Assembly (NCBI RefSeq): GCF_044389085.1
Contig: NZ_JBIRXP010000004.1
Location: 372,001 to 436,000 of the forward strand
Origin: Isoptericola sp044389085
Lineage (GTDB): Bacteria; Actinomycetota; Actinomycetes; Actinomycetales; Cellulomonadaceae
DNA length: 64,000 bases
Direction of reading: 5' to 3'
A program made the position numbers and the translations under genes. The notes below the pieces were generated by a model. The model did no database searches, was not told where the DNA came from, and was given only the letters and a program-made list of their open reading frames with translations. Every line of letters begins with the position of its first letter. Within the stretch, counting starts at the first letter, position 1. Shown here piece after piece: positions 8,484-16,882 of this stretch.

Positions 8484-9443
8484 TCACTTGATCCCGCTGA
8501 AGCCGATGGAGTTGACGATCCGCCGTGCGAACACGCAGAAGAGCAGGATCATCGGCAGGGCCGCCACGAGCGTCGCGGCCATCAGGCCCGCCCAGTCCGG
8601 CCCCGTCTGGGGCGTCTGCGCGTTGAAGTTCCCCAGGGCGACGGTGAGCACGCGCGAGTCGTCGGTGTAGGAGACCATCAGCGGCCAGAAGTAGTCGTTC
8701 CACGACCCGATGTACGTGAGGATCGAGATGGTCGCGATCGGCCCCACGGACATCGGGATGATGATCGAGAAGAACACCCGCACCTTGCTGGCGCCGTCGA
8801 TCAGCGCGGCCTCCTCCACCTCGGTGGAGACGTTCATGAAGAACTGCCGCAGGAAGAAGATCGCGAACGGCGTCATGAACAGCCCCGGCAGCATGATGCC
8901 GAGCAGCGTGTCGATCAGCCCGAGCTCCCGGACCAGCACGAAGTTCGGCAGCAGCGTGAAGATCACCGGCACCATCAGCGACAGCAGGAAGACGGCGAAC
9001 ACGGCGTTGCGCCACCGCCAGCGCAGCCGCGAGAACGCGTACGCGGCCATCGCGGAGAAGAACACCTGGCACGCGGTGACCACGGTGGCCACCACGACGG
9101 AGTTGCGCAGGTAGAGCCAGAAGTCGATGGAGGCGCCGGAGCCGCCCTGGGCGATGGCCTCCTCCGTGGACTGCAACCCGAAGACGCGCTCGAACCCGCC
9201 CCAGCTGAAGTCGACCGGGAGCAGGGACGTCGAGTTGGCGTACAGAGCCCCGTTGCTGGACAGCGCAGTACGCAGCATCCAGTAGAAGGGGAACAGCGTG
9301 ACGAGCAGGACGATGATCATCACTGCCCAGGCCAGGACGCGGCCGGGACTGAGCCGCCGGCGACGGCGCGGCGGCGCGGGGCGGTCCGCGTCGGACGCGG
9401 AGACGGTCGGGGTTGCGGCTGGTGCCGTCGTGGTCTCGATCAT
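8484..9443 (-). CDS. Carbohydrate ABC transporter permease (MalG type)
   Basis: 319 residues with six predicted membrane segments; the first reads VLAWAVMIIVLLVTLFPFYW. The ATPase-contact EAA loop reads EEAALIDGASKVRVFFSIII, typical of the CUT1 MalG-type subunit. The N-terminus is a longer Pro/Ala/Arg-rich tail than usual. It should form the membrane channel with the MalF-type permease encoded 12 bp upstream. Confidence 0.93.
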   Translation of the reverse strand: MIETTTAPAATPTVSASDADRPAPPRRRRRLSPGRVLAWAVMIIVLLVTLFPFYWMLRTALSSNGALYANSTSLLPVDFSWGGFERVFGLQSTEEAIAQGGSGASIDFWLYLRNSVVVATVVTACQVFFSAMAAYAFSRLRWRWRNAVFAVFLLSLMVPVIFTLLPNFVLVRELGLIDTLLGIMLPGLFMTPFAIFFLRQFFMNVSTEVEEAALIDGASKVRVFFSIIIPMSVGPIATISILTYIGSWNDYFWPLMVSYTDDSRVLTVALGNFNAQTPQTGPDWAGLMAATLVAALPMILLFCVFARRIVNSIGFSGIK

Positions 9444-9455
9444 GGTCGCCGCCTC

Positions 9456-10376
9456 TTAGTTCAGGTCCGTCTGGCCGGCCCGCGTCATGCGGTACTGGAA
9501 GAAGGTGACGACCACCAGGATCAGCAGCATGGCCACGCTCAGCGCCGACGCGTACCCGAAGTCGAACTGTCCGAACGCCTTGTCGTAGATGTACAGCTGC
9601 AGCACACGGCTGGCGTCCACCGGGCCGCCGTTCGTCGTGACCGCGACCGTGTCGAACACCTGGAACGAGCCGATCACCGAGATGATCAGCACCAGGCCGA
9701 GGATGGGGCGCAGCAGCGGCAGCGTGATGCCGAAGAACGTCCGCACCTCCGACGCCCCGTCGACCCGCGCCGCCTCGTACGTGGTCGGCGGGATCGCCAT
9801 CAGGCCGGCGAAGATCAGCAGCGCCGTGTAGCCCATGTGCCGCCAGACGTTCACCACCGCGATGGTGGGGATGGCCCAGGCCTCCGAGGTGAAGAACCCG
9901 ATGCGCTCCAGGCCGACCCACTCCAGGAGCTGGTTCCCGATCCCCAGCTGGAAGTCGAGGATCCACAGGAACACCAGGGCGGCGACCACGTTCGACACGA
10001 GGTACGGGGCGAGCACCAGCGAGCGCAGCAGCGTCGACCGGCTGAGCCGCTGCATCAGCACCGCGATCACCAGGGCGACGACCGTCTGCAGGCCGATGTT
10101 GATGACGACGTACAGGAGCGTGACCCGGACGGCGTTCCAGAACACCGGGTCGGCCACCATCTCGCGGTAGTTCTCGAGGCCCACGAACTGCGCCGGGCTG
10201 AGCAGGTCCCAGGACGTGAAGCTCAGCCAGATGCCGCGGACCAGCGGCCAGAAGTAGAAGACGACCAGGCCGATGCTGGCCGGCAGGATGAAGAGCAGGG
10301 CGAGCCGGGTGTCGTCCCGGCGGCCCGACCGTCTCCCACGGACGGTCGGCACGGGTGGTGCGGTCGGTGCAGCCAT
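9456..10376 (-). CDS. Carbohydrate ABC transporter permease (MalF type)
   Basis: 306 residues with six membrane segments. The EAA loop reads YEAARVDGASEVRTFFGITL, and the N-terminal segment ALLFILPASIGLVVFYFWPL is typical of CUT1 MalF-type subunits. The ATG has the ribosome site AAGGAGG. A palindromic operator-like site lies in the upstream gap, so this gene probably heads its own transcript with malG-type and binding-protein genes. Confidence 0.93.
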   Translation of the reverse strand: MAAPTAPPVPTVRGRRSGRRDDTRLALLFILPASIGLVVFYFWPLVRGIWLSFTSWDLLSPAQFVGLENYREMVADPVFWNAVRVTLLYVVINIGLQTVVALVIAVLMQRLSRSTLLRSLVLAPYLVSNVVAALVFLWILDFQLGIGNQLLEWVGLERIGFFTSEAWAIPTIAVVNVWRHMGYTALLIFAGLMAIPPTTYEAARVDGASEVRTFFGITLPLLRPILGLVLIISVIGSFQVFDTVAVTTNGGPVDASRVLQLYIYDKAFGQFDFGYASALSVAMLLILVVVTFFQYRMTRAGQTDLN

Positions 10377-10386
10377 CAGGTTCCTC

Positions 10387-10402
10387 CTTGCGTCGTTGCA
10401 AG
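10387..10402. promoter_or_regulatory. LacI/ROK-type operator candidate
   Basis: CTTGCGTCGTTGCAAG is an inverted repeat (CTTGC / GCAAG). It differs at two positions from the symmetric CTTGCAACGTTGCAAG type of sugar-regulator operators. It lies 11 bases upstream of the MalF-type start codon. The ROK regulator two genes upstream is the natural candidate ligand; a distant LacI protein is the alternative. Confidence 0.55.
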
Positions 10403-10422
10403 CAGTGCTCGGACAGTGCTGT

Positions 10423-10454
10423 GCGGCCCGGCGTCATCGGTGACGCCGGGCCGC
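10423..10454 (-). terminator. Terminator between oxidoreductase and permease genes
   Basis: A perfect 14-base stem, GCGGCCCGGCGTCA with TGACGCCGGGCCGC, and a TCGG loop, starts eight bases behind the oxidoreductase stop. It should separate the ROK-oxidoreductase transcript from the transporter transcript, at least in part. Confidence 0.65.
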
Positions 10455-10461
10455 GTGGTGC

Positions 10462-11709
10462 TCAGTCGCGCGCGGGCCGGCTCCCGAAGTCCGGGATCGG
10501 CAGGCGCTCGCCGCCGGCCAGCGCCGAGGCGTGCGCCACGATGCCGGGGGCCGTGAACTTCGCGGAGAGCCAGGCGTCTACGGGCGGGTGCTCGCCGGTG
10601 ACCACGCCGCGCACGAAGTCGTCGGCGAGGAAGTGGTGCGAGCCCTCGTGCCCGTTGGGCGCGTCGGCGTACGTGGCGGGCAGCCGCGTCCGGTCGTGGA
10701 CCGGCGCCGAGCCCGAGGTGAACGCCTCGCGCAGCGCCGGGTCGACGTCGGCGAGGTCCGCGTCGTCGCCCCCGCCCCGGACCGGGACGAAGTCGGCGGA
10801 CACGTCCGTGGACGTCTCCTTGTCGTTCCAGACGCTCTGGTGCGCGAGCTGCTCGAAGCTGGCCTCGGTGCCGAAGAAGCGGAACCGCGACTCCCGGATG
10901 TGCGAGGGGTAGCCCACCCGGCGCATCTCGTTGGTGCGCATCGCACCGCCGTCGGCCAGCTCGAACAGCGCCGTGGCGTTGGAGAAGCTGTTCCCGAACT
11001 GGCTGATCTCCCGGTCGAAGACGCCGTCGCCGCGGCGGTCCTCCACCCCGATGCAGCTCACGCTCACCGCGCGGGTCGGCAGCGCGCCGAGCACGCCGCC
11101 GATCGCATGCGTCGGGTAGAGCATCGGCGGGTAGCTCGCGGTGGACTTCCAGTTCTCGCCGCCGCTGTACTGGTACGCGGCGTAGAAGCCGAGGTCCATG
11201 TCGTGCACGTAGTCGCCCTCGGCGTAGAAGACCTGACCGAGAGCCCCCTCGCGCACCTTCTCCCGGACGAAGACGGTGGCCGGGTTGTAGTAGCTCGTCT
11301 CGCCCATCATGTAGGTGAGGCCGGTGCGCCGGACGGCGGCGATGATCGCCTCGATGTCGGTGATCTCGGTAGCCATCGGCACGGCCGAGTAGACGTGCTT
11401 CCCGGCCTCGAGCGCCGCCAGCACCAGCGGCGCGTGCGTCCACCGCTGGGTGAAGATCGCGACGGCGTCGACGTCCGAGTCGAGCATCTCCTCGAAGCTG
11501 TCGACGACGGTGGCGCGCTCGTAGCGGTCGGCCAGGGACTTGGCCCGCTCCGGCACCAGGTCGGTGATCGTGAGGCGGTCGACGTTCGGGTGCAGGTCCC
11601 AGAGCGTCGCGAAGCTGCGCGAGAACTGGCCTGCTCCGACGATGCCGATGCTGATCGAGCCGGCGTCCTCGGCGAGGGGGGCGGTCGGGTCGAGGGGAAG
11701 TGCGGACAA
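10462..11709 (-). CDS. Gfo/Idh/MocA-family oxidoreductase
   Basis: 415 residues. The N-terminal Rossmann domain begins SIGIVGAGQFSRSFATLWD and contains the family's EAGKHVYSAVPMAT segment, here with VYSA rather than the common VxCEKP. The C-terminal half is the α/β dimer domain. Such enzymes oxidise or reduce sugars or inositols with NAD(P). The start is a TTG at 11707-11709, supported by GCAGGAGG six bases upstream and the lack of an early ATG/GTG. It sits between the ROK regulator and the sugar transporter, so it probably acts on the imported sugar. Confidence 0.88.
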   Translation of the reverse strand: MSALPLDPTAPLAEDAGSISIGIVGAGQFSRSFATLWDLHPNVDRLTITDLVPERAKSLADRYERATVVDSFEEMLDSDVDAVAIFTQRWTHAPLVLAALEAGKHVYSAVPMATEITDIEAIIAAVRRTGLTYMMGETSYYNPATVFVREKVREGALGQVFYAEGDYVHDMDLGFYAAYQYSGGENWKSTASYPPMLYPTHAIGGVLGALPTRAVSVSCIGVEDRRGDGVFDREISQFGNSFSNATALFELADGGAMRTNEMRRVGYPSHIRESRFRFFGTEASFEQLAHQSVWNDKETSTDVSADFVPVRGGGDDADLADVDPALREAFTSGSAPVHDRTRLPATYADAPNGHEGSHHFLADDFVRGVVTGEHPPVDAWLSAKFTAPGIVAHASALAGGERLPIPDFGSRPARD

Positions 11710-11733
11710 CGGTGCCTCCTGCTGGTGTGTCGG

Positions 11734-12930
11734 TCAGGCTGGGTCGGTGCGGTGCGGCGGCGGGTCGACGAGCATCCACTGGCACGCGACGACCGCCGCG
11801 CCCCGGGCCCACTCGTCGAAACCGGAGGAGAACGCCACCACCGCGGGCGGGGTGGCGTGGGGGTCAAGGCGCTCGGCGAGCGCGGCGTCCAGTGCGGGCC
11901 TGGCGTGGGCGAGCATGCCGAGTCCGTCGCCGGCGAGGATGACGGCGGGCAGGCCGAGCGTGTTCGCGAGCATCGCGATCAGCACCCCGAGGGCATGGCC
12001 GGCGTCGGCGAAGACGCGCAGCGCGACGGCGTCGCCGTCGTCCGCCAACGCCAGTGCGGCGTCCAGGTCCAGGTCGGCCCGCCCGCGCGGCACCCCGATG
12101 CCCCGGGTGATGGCCGCCGTGGTGAGGAACGCCGACGCGCAGCCACGGTGCCCGCGCTCGCAGACCGGGCCCGAGTCCGCGACCCGCATGTGCCCGATCC
12201 GGCCGACCCTGCCGCTCGGCCCGGCGAGCACACGGTCCTCGATGACGATGCCCAGCCCGACGCCGACGCCGACGGTCAGCACGGCGAGGTCGCTCATGCC
12301 GCGTCCAGGGCCGGACCACTGCACCCCGGCGGTCAGGGCCCGGGCGTCCTCGCTGAGCACGGTCGGGATGCCCGTCGCCCGCTCCAGGATGCGGGCGAGG
12401 GGAACCTGGTCCCAGCCGAGGAAGGGGTTGTGGCGCACGGTGTCGTCGAACCGGGACATCTGGCCGGCCAGCCCGACGCCGAGGGCCTGGACCTCCCCGG
12501 GCTCACTGAGTTCGTTCACCAGTTCAAGGATCTGGCCGACGACGGTCTCCTGCTCGACGTCGGCCAGGTCCCGGTGCCCGGACGCCTGCACGAGACCGGC
12601 GGCGTCCGCGCGGACCGCGAACACCTCGTCCGACGTCACCTTGACGCCGATGAACAGGTGGCGTGCCGCCTGCAGCACCAGGGGGACTCCCGGGCGCCCC
12701 CGGCTCTCTCCCGGGGCCGCTGCGTCTTCGGTGGCCCGGCCCGTGTCCTCGGCGATCAGGCCGGCGGCGAGCAGCGGCTGCGTGAGCTTGGTGATGCTCG
12801 CCGGGGAGCGCTCTAGGCGCCGCGCGAGCTCCGCTCGCGAGAGCGGCCCGGCCAGGAGCAAGGCGCGCACGACCGCCCGGGCGGAGGGCTCGAGCGAGCC
12901 GAGGCGGGGAAGGTCTGCGCGGCGCTGCAC
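11734..12930 (-). CDS. ROK-family transcriptional regulator
   Basis: 398 residues from a GTG. Residues ~15-75 form a winged helix-turn-helix (LSRAELARRLERSPASITKL) and the rest is a ROK sugar-kinase-like domain. The nucleotide motif is weakened (TVGVGVGLGIVIED) and the usual CxCGxxGCxE zinc motif is reduced to CERGHRGCAS, so it should bind sugar without being an active kinase. It begins the leftward sugar-uptake locus and is inferred to control it. The gap to the oxidoreductase is 24 bp. Confidence 0.88.
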   Translation of the reverse strand: MQRRADLPRLGSLEPSARAVVRALLLAGPLSRAELARRLERSPASITKLTQPLLAAGLIAEDTGRATEDAAAPGESRGRPGVPLVLQAARHLFIGVKVTSDEVFAVRADAAGLVQASGHRDLADVEQETVVGQILELVNELSEPGEVQALGVGLAGQMSRFDDTVRHNPFLGWDQVPLARILERATGIPTVLSEDARALTAGVQWSGPGRGMSDLAVLTVGVGVGLGIVIEDRVLAGPSGRVGRIGHMRVADSGPVCERGHRGCASAFLTTAAITRGIGVPRGRADLDLDAALALADDGDAVALRVFADAGHALGVLIAMLANTLGLPAVILAGDGLGMLAHARPALDAALAERLDPHATPPAVVAFSSGFDEWARGAAVVACQWMLVDPPPHRTDPA

Positions 12931-13027
12931 GCCCCGAGCCTGCCGCCCTTTCCTTCACCTTGTCAATGAACTGCCGGAAAGTCCCTCCAGGGATCGACGG
13001 GAAGGACTCCCGCCCGGACCGGTGACG

Positions 13028-13345
13028 TCAGTCGCCCGGCCACTCCCCCGTCCAGCGCTCGAAGGCGCGCGCGCCGCCGCGGTCGATGGCCGCCTTCACG
13101 ACGGAGAAGATGGCGCCCTGGAGCAGCGACGCGAGCAGGATCTCCCGCATCCGGTACTCCGACTGCAGGGGTGTGGGCGCGTCGTCGGGGTGCCCCGGCG
13201 CGACCCTCTTGTACACCTGCTTGAAGACCTGCCCCGCGACGAGCCCGCCGATGATGGAGCTGACGATGCCCACCGGCCGGTACAGGATCTTCGCGGCCTT
13301 GCCGCCCGACTTCTCGGTCCGGACCACGTCGTTGTCCTCGCTCAT
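13028..13345 (-). CDS. DUF4235 small membrane protein
   Basis: 105 residues. The segment KILYRPVGIVSSIIGGLVAG, then FKQVYKRV and a second hydrophobic stretch (ILLASLLQGAIFSVVKAAID), matches the DUF4235 family of actinobacterial membrane proteins of unknown function. TAGCGT (minus strand of 13352-13357) ends six bases before the ATG and there is no ribosome site, so a leaderless mRNA is likely. It is divergent from the M15 peptidase gene. Confidence 0.85.
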   Translation of the reverse strand: MSEDNDVVRTEKSGGKAAKILYRPVGIVSSIIGGLVAGQVFKQVYKRVAPGHPDDAPTPLQSEYRMREILLASLLQGAIFSVVKAAIDRGGARAFERWTGEWPGD

Positions 13346-13403
13346 CCCCCGACGCTAGGCCGAGTCGGGGTGTCCCGCACGGGCCATCCGCTGTGATCGT
13401 TTC

Positions 13404-13433
13404 GTGACATTGCACCCGCCGGTGGGGTACGTT
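13404..13433 (+). promoter_or_regulatory. Candidate promoter of the leader ORF-M15 peptidase transcript
   Basis: GTGACA (13404-13409) and TACGTT (13428-13433) are separated by 18 bases, close to the housekeeping pattern. They lie 38 bases upstream of the 26-codon leader frame, in the gap to the divergent DUF4235 gene. Confidence 0.5.
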
Positions 13434-13470
13434 CCTCCGGGCCGGTGGTTCAGGCAGCAGGAGAGGTCGC

Positions 13471-13551
13471 ATGACAACCCACGATCACAGGAGCACCGCG
13501 CGCCGCGGCACGCCCGCTCCGTCCGACGCCTCGGCGCGGGCCGCGCGATGA
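13471..13551 (+). CDS. Possible 26-residue leader peptide upstream of the M15 peptidase
   Basis: An ATG at 13471 preceded by CAGGAGAGG opens a 26-codon frame beginning MTTHDHRSTARRG and rich in Ala, Arg and Ser. Its TGA overlaps the ATG of the peptidase gene (ATGA). The ribosome site is better than anything near the peptidase start, so the short frame could serve translational coupling. It may equally be the annotator's choice of start that is wrong: upstream in the peptidase frame an ATG at 13404 exists but has no ribosome site. Confidence 0.4.
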   Translation: MTTHDHRSTARRGTPAPSDASARAAR

Positions 13552-14795
13552 CGCAGACGCAGCCGGCGCCGGCTCCCACCCGCACGTACCCGAGCCGGCG
13601 CGACCCCGGCCGCGGCGGGCGCAGCCGCCCCGTCACCGCCGTCCGGCACGTTCCTGAGCCCGTCCGCGACACCGCGCCGGCCCACCCGGCCACGCCGCCC
13701 ACCCCGCCCACCCCGCCCACCCCGCGCATGCCGGCCACCCCCGTGGCCGCGACGGCCGCCGTGACGACCGTCCACGCCGCGCCCCCTGCTCCCCCCGTGG
13801 CACCCGTGGCACCCGTGGCACCCGTGGCACCCGTGGCACCCGTGGCACCCGTGCACGTCCACACCCCCGCGCCCGCGACGCCCGCCGCGTTGCACGCGCA
13901 CGTGTTCGACCCGGTCCGCCCGGCCGCGAACGCCGAGACGACCCGCGGCGAGACGACCCGCGGCGAGACGACCCGCGCCGCCCGTCGGCCCGAGCGTCGT
14001 CCCGTGCGGAAGTCGGCGCGCAAGCGCGTCCCCGGCCGGCTGGCGGGCCTCGGCGTCGGGCTCACGGTCGCCGTTGCCACCACCACGACGCTCACGGGGA
14101 TCGCGCCGCAGGGCACGGCACCGGAGGCCGACGACCAGCCCACGACGGGCTCGCTCGAGGCCATCACGTCCGCGGCGGCCGCCGCCGTCGACGAGCGCGG
14201 CGACGCCGCCTCCCGCAGCGGCGCCCGGGCGGGCGTCGGGCAGGTCTCGGCCGTGAAGCAGTCCGCAGCGGGCACGACCGTCACCGTGTCGGACAAGGCG
14301 AAGATGTCCGTCGAGCAGCTGGCCCGCGGCGAGATCGAGGCGGCGCCCCCCGTGCTGCCCGGCTGCGAGGGCGTCGCCGCCGGCACCGGCTCCAACGGCG
14401 AGATCCCCTCCAGCGAGCTCTGCACGCTCTGGGACGGGCGCACGCAGGTCCGCGCGGACGCGGCCGTGAAGCTCGCCGAGCTCAACGAGGCGTACAAGGC
14501 CGCGTGGGGCGAGTCCATGTGCATCACGGACGGCTTCCGCAGCTACGCGCAGCAGGTCGCGACGAAGGCCGCCAAGGGGTACCTCGCGGCCGCGCCCGGC
14601 ACGTCGAACCACGGCTGGGGCCTCGCGGTCGACATCTGCCCCGAGAGCTACTCCGGCTCCCGGTGGGACTGGCTCGCCGCGAACGCCCCCGCCTACGGCT
14701 GGGACAACCCCGACTGGGCGCGCCCGGGCGGGTCGAAGTACGAGCCGTGGCACTGGGAGTACACGGCCGGCGTCACGCAGATGGGCGGCTACTGA
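13548..14795 (+). CDS. M15-family D,D-carboxypeptidase-like peptidase with repeat-rich N-terminus
   Basis: 415 residues from the ATG at 13548. Residues ~1-160 are Pro/Ala/Thr-rich, with PPTPPTPPTP, six VAP units and three ETTRG-like units. One hydrophobic segment follows (LAGLGVGLTVAVATTTTLTG), so the chain should be membrane-anchored or exported. The C-terminal ~130 residues are a VanY-type M15 domain: DGFRSYAQQ, SNHGWGLAVDI (His and Asp zinc ligands) and WHWEY (third ligand His). It should trim peptidoglycan stem peptides outside the membrane. Its 3' end overlaps the convergent TetR gene by 23 bp. Confidence 0.85.
   Translation: MTQTQPAPAPTRTYPSRRDPGRGGRSRPVTAVRHVPEPVRDTAPAHPATPPTPPTPPTPRMPATPVAATAAVTTVHAAPPAPPVAPVAPVAPVAPVAPVAPVHVHTPAPATPAALHAHVFDPVRPAANAETTRGETTRGETTRAARRPERRPVRKSARKRVPGRLAGLGVGLTVAVATTTTLTGIAPQGTAPEADDQPTTGSLEAITSAAAAAVDERGDAASRSGARAGVGQVSAVKQSAAGTTVTVSDKAKMSVEQLARGEIEAAPPVLPGCEGVAAGTGSNGEIPSSELCTLWDGRTQVRADAAVKLAELNEAYKAAWGESMCITDGFRSYAQQVATKAAKGYLAAAPGTSNHGWGLAVDICPESYSGSRWDWLAANAPAYGWDNPDWARPGGSKYEPWHWEYTAGVTQMGGY
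13797..13850 (+). repeat. 9-bp tandem repeat coding for VAP units
   Basis: CCGTGGCAC or its permutations repeat six times with almost no change, giving the VAP repeats in the linker of the M15 peptidase. The DNA identity shows recent expansion or slippage. A 15-bp repeat (GCGAGACGACCCGCG) follows at about 13937-13980. Confidence 0.85.
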
Positions 14796-15360
14796 CCGGT
14801 CCGGGCCCCGGGCCCGCCAGCCGGCGCACCGCGTCGAGCACGTCCACCCCGGTGGGCGGCTCGGTGTCGAGGGCGCGGTGGATCGTCATCCCCTCGATGA
14901 ACGCGTCGAGCACCCAGCACGTCGCCGGGTCGAAGTGGCGGCCGAGCGCGTCACGGCTGCGTCGCATCCAGTCGTTGGTGAGGTCGCGGAACGCGGGGTC
15001 GCGCGCGGCCAGCGTGTAGAGCTCGTGGGAGAGCACGAGGTCGCGCTGGGTGGCGAACACGTCGAGGGTGATGAGGCGCGCGACGGCGGACAGGGCGGCG
15101 TCCCGGTCCGGCGCCTCGGCCATGCGGCGGTCGAACTGCGCCGACGCCTCCCGGGAGAAGCGGCCGAACGCCTCGCGCAGCAGCTCCTCCCGCCCGGCGA
15201 AGTGGTAGGTCATGGACCCCAGGGGCACGTCGGCGGCCGCTGCGACGCGGCGGAGCGTGGTGCCGGCGACGCCGTGGGCGGCGACGACGTCGAGGCAGGC
15301 GTCGATGATGCGGTCGCGGCGCTCGGGGTCGTAGCGGCGCGGTCGGGTGCCGGCGGTCAT
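14773..15360 (-). CDS. TetR-family transcriptional regulator
   Basis: 195 residues from the ATG at 15358-15360; another ATG lies nine bases upstream. The N-terminal helix-turn-helix reads RIIDACLDVVAAHGVAGTTL, then VPLGSMTYHFAGREELL, the classic TetR signature. The C-terminal half is a TetR_C-like ligand domain. It is divergent from the ThrE-type exporter, about 100 bp away, and so is a candidate regulator of that exporter. Its last codons overlap the end of the M15 gene. Confidence 0.88.
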   Translation of the reverse strand: MTAGTRPRRYDPERRDRIIDACLDVVAAHGVAGTTLRRVAAAADVPLGSMTYHFAGREELLREAFGRFSREASAQFDRRMAEAPDRDAALSAVARLITLDVFATQRDLVLSHELYTLAARDPAFRDLTNDWMRRSRDALGRHFDPATCWVLDAFIEGMTIHRALDTEPPTGVDVLDAVRRLAGPGPGPVSSRPSA

Positions 15361-15460
15361 GGCCCCCATGATGACGTCCGCACCGCCCGGTGGTCGCCCT
15401 CGTCCCGCCGTCCTAGTCTGGCGATCGCGTTCCCACACCCGTCGGAGAGGGCGAGGCACG

Positions 15461-16861
15461 GTGACCGGTGACGACGGCGACGACCGCCCGCCGGTGGACG
15501 CGCCGGAAGACGCACCGCCAACACCGCCAGCCACGCCTGCTCGACGCTGGCCCCGGCACCTTCACCTCAGGCGGTTCTCCCTGCGGCGCCGGTCGCTCGA
15601 GGCGGAGCCCGTGGTGGACGCCGCGTCCGAGCGGCTGCAGGAGTTCCTGGTGCTGCTCGGCGGCGCGCTCCTCACCGTCGGGACGGCGGCGACCGACATC
15701 CAGCACACGCTCAAGCGGGTGGCCGTCGCGCTCGGGTCGCCGCACACCACGCTGTTCGTCTTCCCGACGCTGATCCTCATCCGGATGCCCGGCGACACCG
15801 AGACGAGGTTCGACGTCGCGGAGTCGGCCGGCGGCGAGGTCCGCTTCGACCGCGCCGCGCAGGTCTACGCCGTCGTGGACGACGCCGTCGCTGGCCGGAT
15901 CGACGCGTCCGAGGGGGTCGAGCGGCTACAGCGGGTCCGGGACGCCCACCCGCGGTTCCCCACCTGGGTGCGCACCGCCGGGCACGGCCTGGCCGCGGCG
16001 GGGCTCGGGCTGGTGCTGCTCGGCGGCAACCCCGTCAGCCTGCTGTACGCGTTCGTGCTCGGCGTCCTGGTGGGCGCGGTGAAGCTCGCCGTGCGGCCCG
16101 GCACCTACGCCACGACCCTGCTCCCCGTCGCCACCGCGTTCGGCCTGGCGCTCCTCGTGTTCGGGCTCGCGGGCACCTCGGTGGTGAGCGAGCCCCTGCA
16201 GGTGCTGGTGCCGCCGCTGGTCACCCTGCTGCCGGGGGCGGCGCTCACCACCGGGGTGCAGGAGCTCGCCGCCGGCGACATGGTCGCCGGGTCCAGCCGC
16301 CTCGTCTCCGGCCTGGCCCAGCTGCTGTTCCTCGCGTTCGGGATCCTCGCGGCCCTGGCGATCACCGCCGTGCCCCGGGGCGACGCCCTCGCCGCCTCCG
16401 CCACGACGCTCGGGGCGTTCCAGCCGTGGATCGGCGTGCTCCTCTTCTCCCTCGGCATCTTCCTCTACCACTGCGGGCCGCCCCGGTCGCTCTTCTTCCT
16501 CACCGTGGTCCTGCTGGTGGCGTACGGCGGACAGGTCGTCGGCGCGACGGTCACCAGCGGCGTCTACAGCGGCTTCCTCGGGGCCGCGGCGCTGACGCTG
16601 TGCGCGTACCTCGTGCAGACCGTCAAGGGCGCGCCGCCCGCGGTCGTCTGCTTCCTCCCCGCGTTCTGGCTGCTGGTCCCCGGCGCGACCGGGCTGATCG
16701 GCCTCACCCAGACCGCCGGCGGGGGCACCGTCAGCTCCACCAGCCTGCCGACCATCGCCGGGTCGATCGTCGCCATCGCGCTCGGCGTGCTCGTCGGCAC
16801 CGCCCTGTACCGGCAGATCTACACGATGGCGCCCGCACGGTGGGGCCTGCGGCCCACCTGA
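15461..16861 (+). CDS. Threonine/serine exporter family protein (ThrE type)
   Basis: 466 residues from a GTG preceded by CGGAGAGGGCGAGG. After a ~60-residue Pro/Arg-rich tail comes the ThrE N-terminal domain (LVLLGGALLTVGTAATDIQH, then FVFPTLILIRMPGDTETR), which in the family faces the cytoplasm. About ten membrane segments follow, including LLPGAALTTGVQELAAGDMV, a conserved motif of these exporters. It should export threonine/serine or related molecules. It contains both halves that are split into two genes in some bacteria. It is divergent from the TetR regulator. Confidence 0.9.
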   Translation: MTGDDGDDRPPVDAPEDAPPTPPATPARRWPRHLHLRRFSLRRRSLEAEPVVDAASERLQEFLVLLGGALLTVGTAATDIQHTLKRVAVALGSPHTTLFVFPTLILIRMPGDTETRFDVAESAGGEVRFDRAAQVYAVVDDAVAGRIDASEGVERLQRVRDAHPRFPTWVRTAGHGLAAAGLGLVLLGGNPVSLLYAFVLGVLVGAVKLAVRPGTYATTLLPVATAFGLALLVFGLAGTSVVSEPLQVLVPPLVTLLPGAALTTGVQELAAGDMVAGSSRLVSGLAQLLFLAFGILAALAITAVPRGDALAASATTLGAFQPWIGVLLFSLGIFLYHCGPPRSLFFLTVVLLVAYGGQVVGATVTSGVYSGFLGAAALTLCAYLVQTVKGAPPAVVCFLPAFWLLVPGATGLIGLTQTAGGGTVSSTSLPTIAGSIVAIALGVLVGTALYRQIYTMAPARWGLRPT

Positions 16862-16876
16862 CGCCGTCTACGGCGG
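16862..16876. terminator. Short hairpin between convergent exporter genes
   Basis: GCCG-TCTA-CGGC with flanking pairs lies in the 21-bp gap between the convergent ThrE-type and TauE/SafE-type genes. It is short and is a weak terminator candidate. Confidence 0.3.
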
Positions 16877-16882
16877 CCCGCG

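Noticed and set aside
5527..8670. A 1047-codon plus-strand frame opposite the MFS and sugar-binding genes
   Set aside because: It is an antisense shadow made possible by very high GC content; its translation is low-complexity Arg/His/Glu-rich text without domains.
7117..10437. A single 1106-codon minus-strand frame spanning the transporter genes
   Set aside because: Its last 451 codons are the binding lipoprotein with its own GTG and lipobox; the part before is a shadow of the two permease genes in another frame.
13346..13470. c-di-AMP (ydaO-type) riboswitch before the cell-wall peptidase
   Set aside because: The gene type would fit, but the 125-bp gap is short and the conserved core motifs of that riboswitch could not be found.
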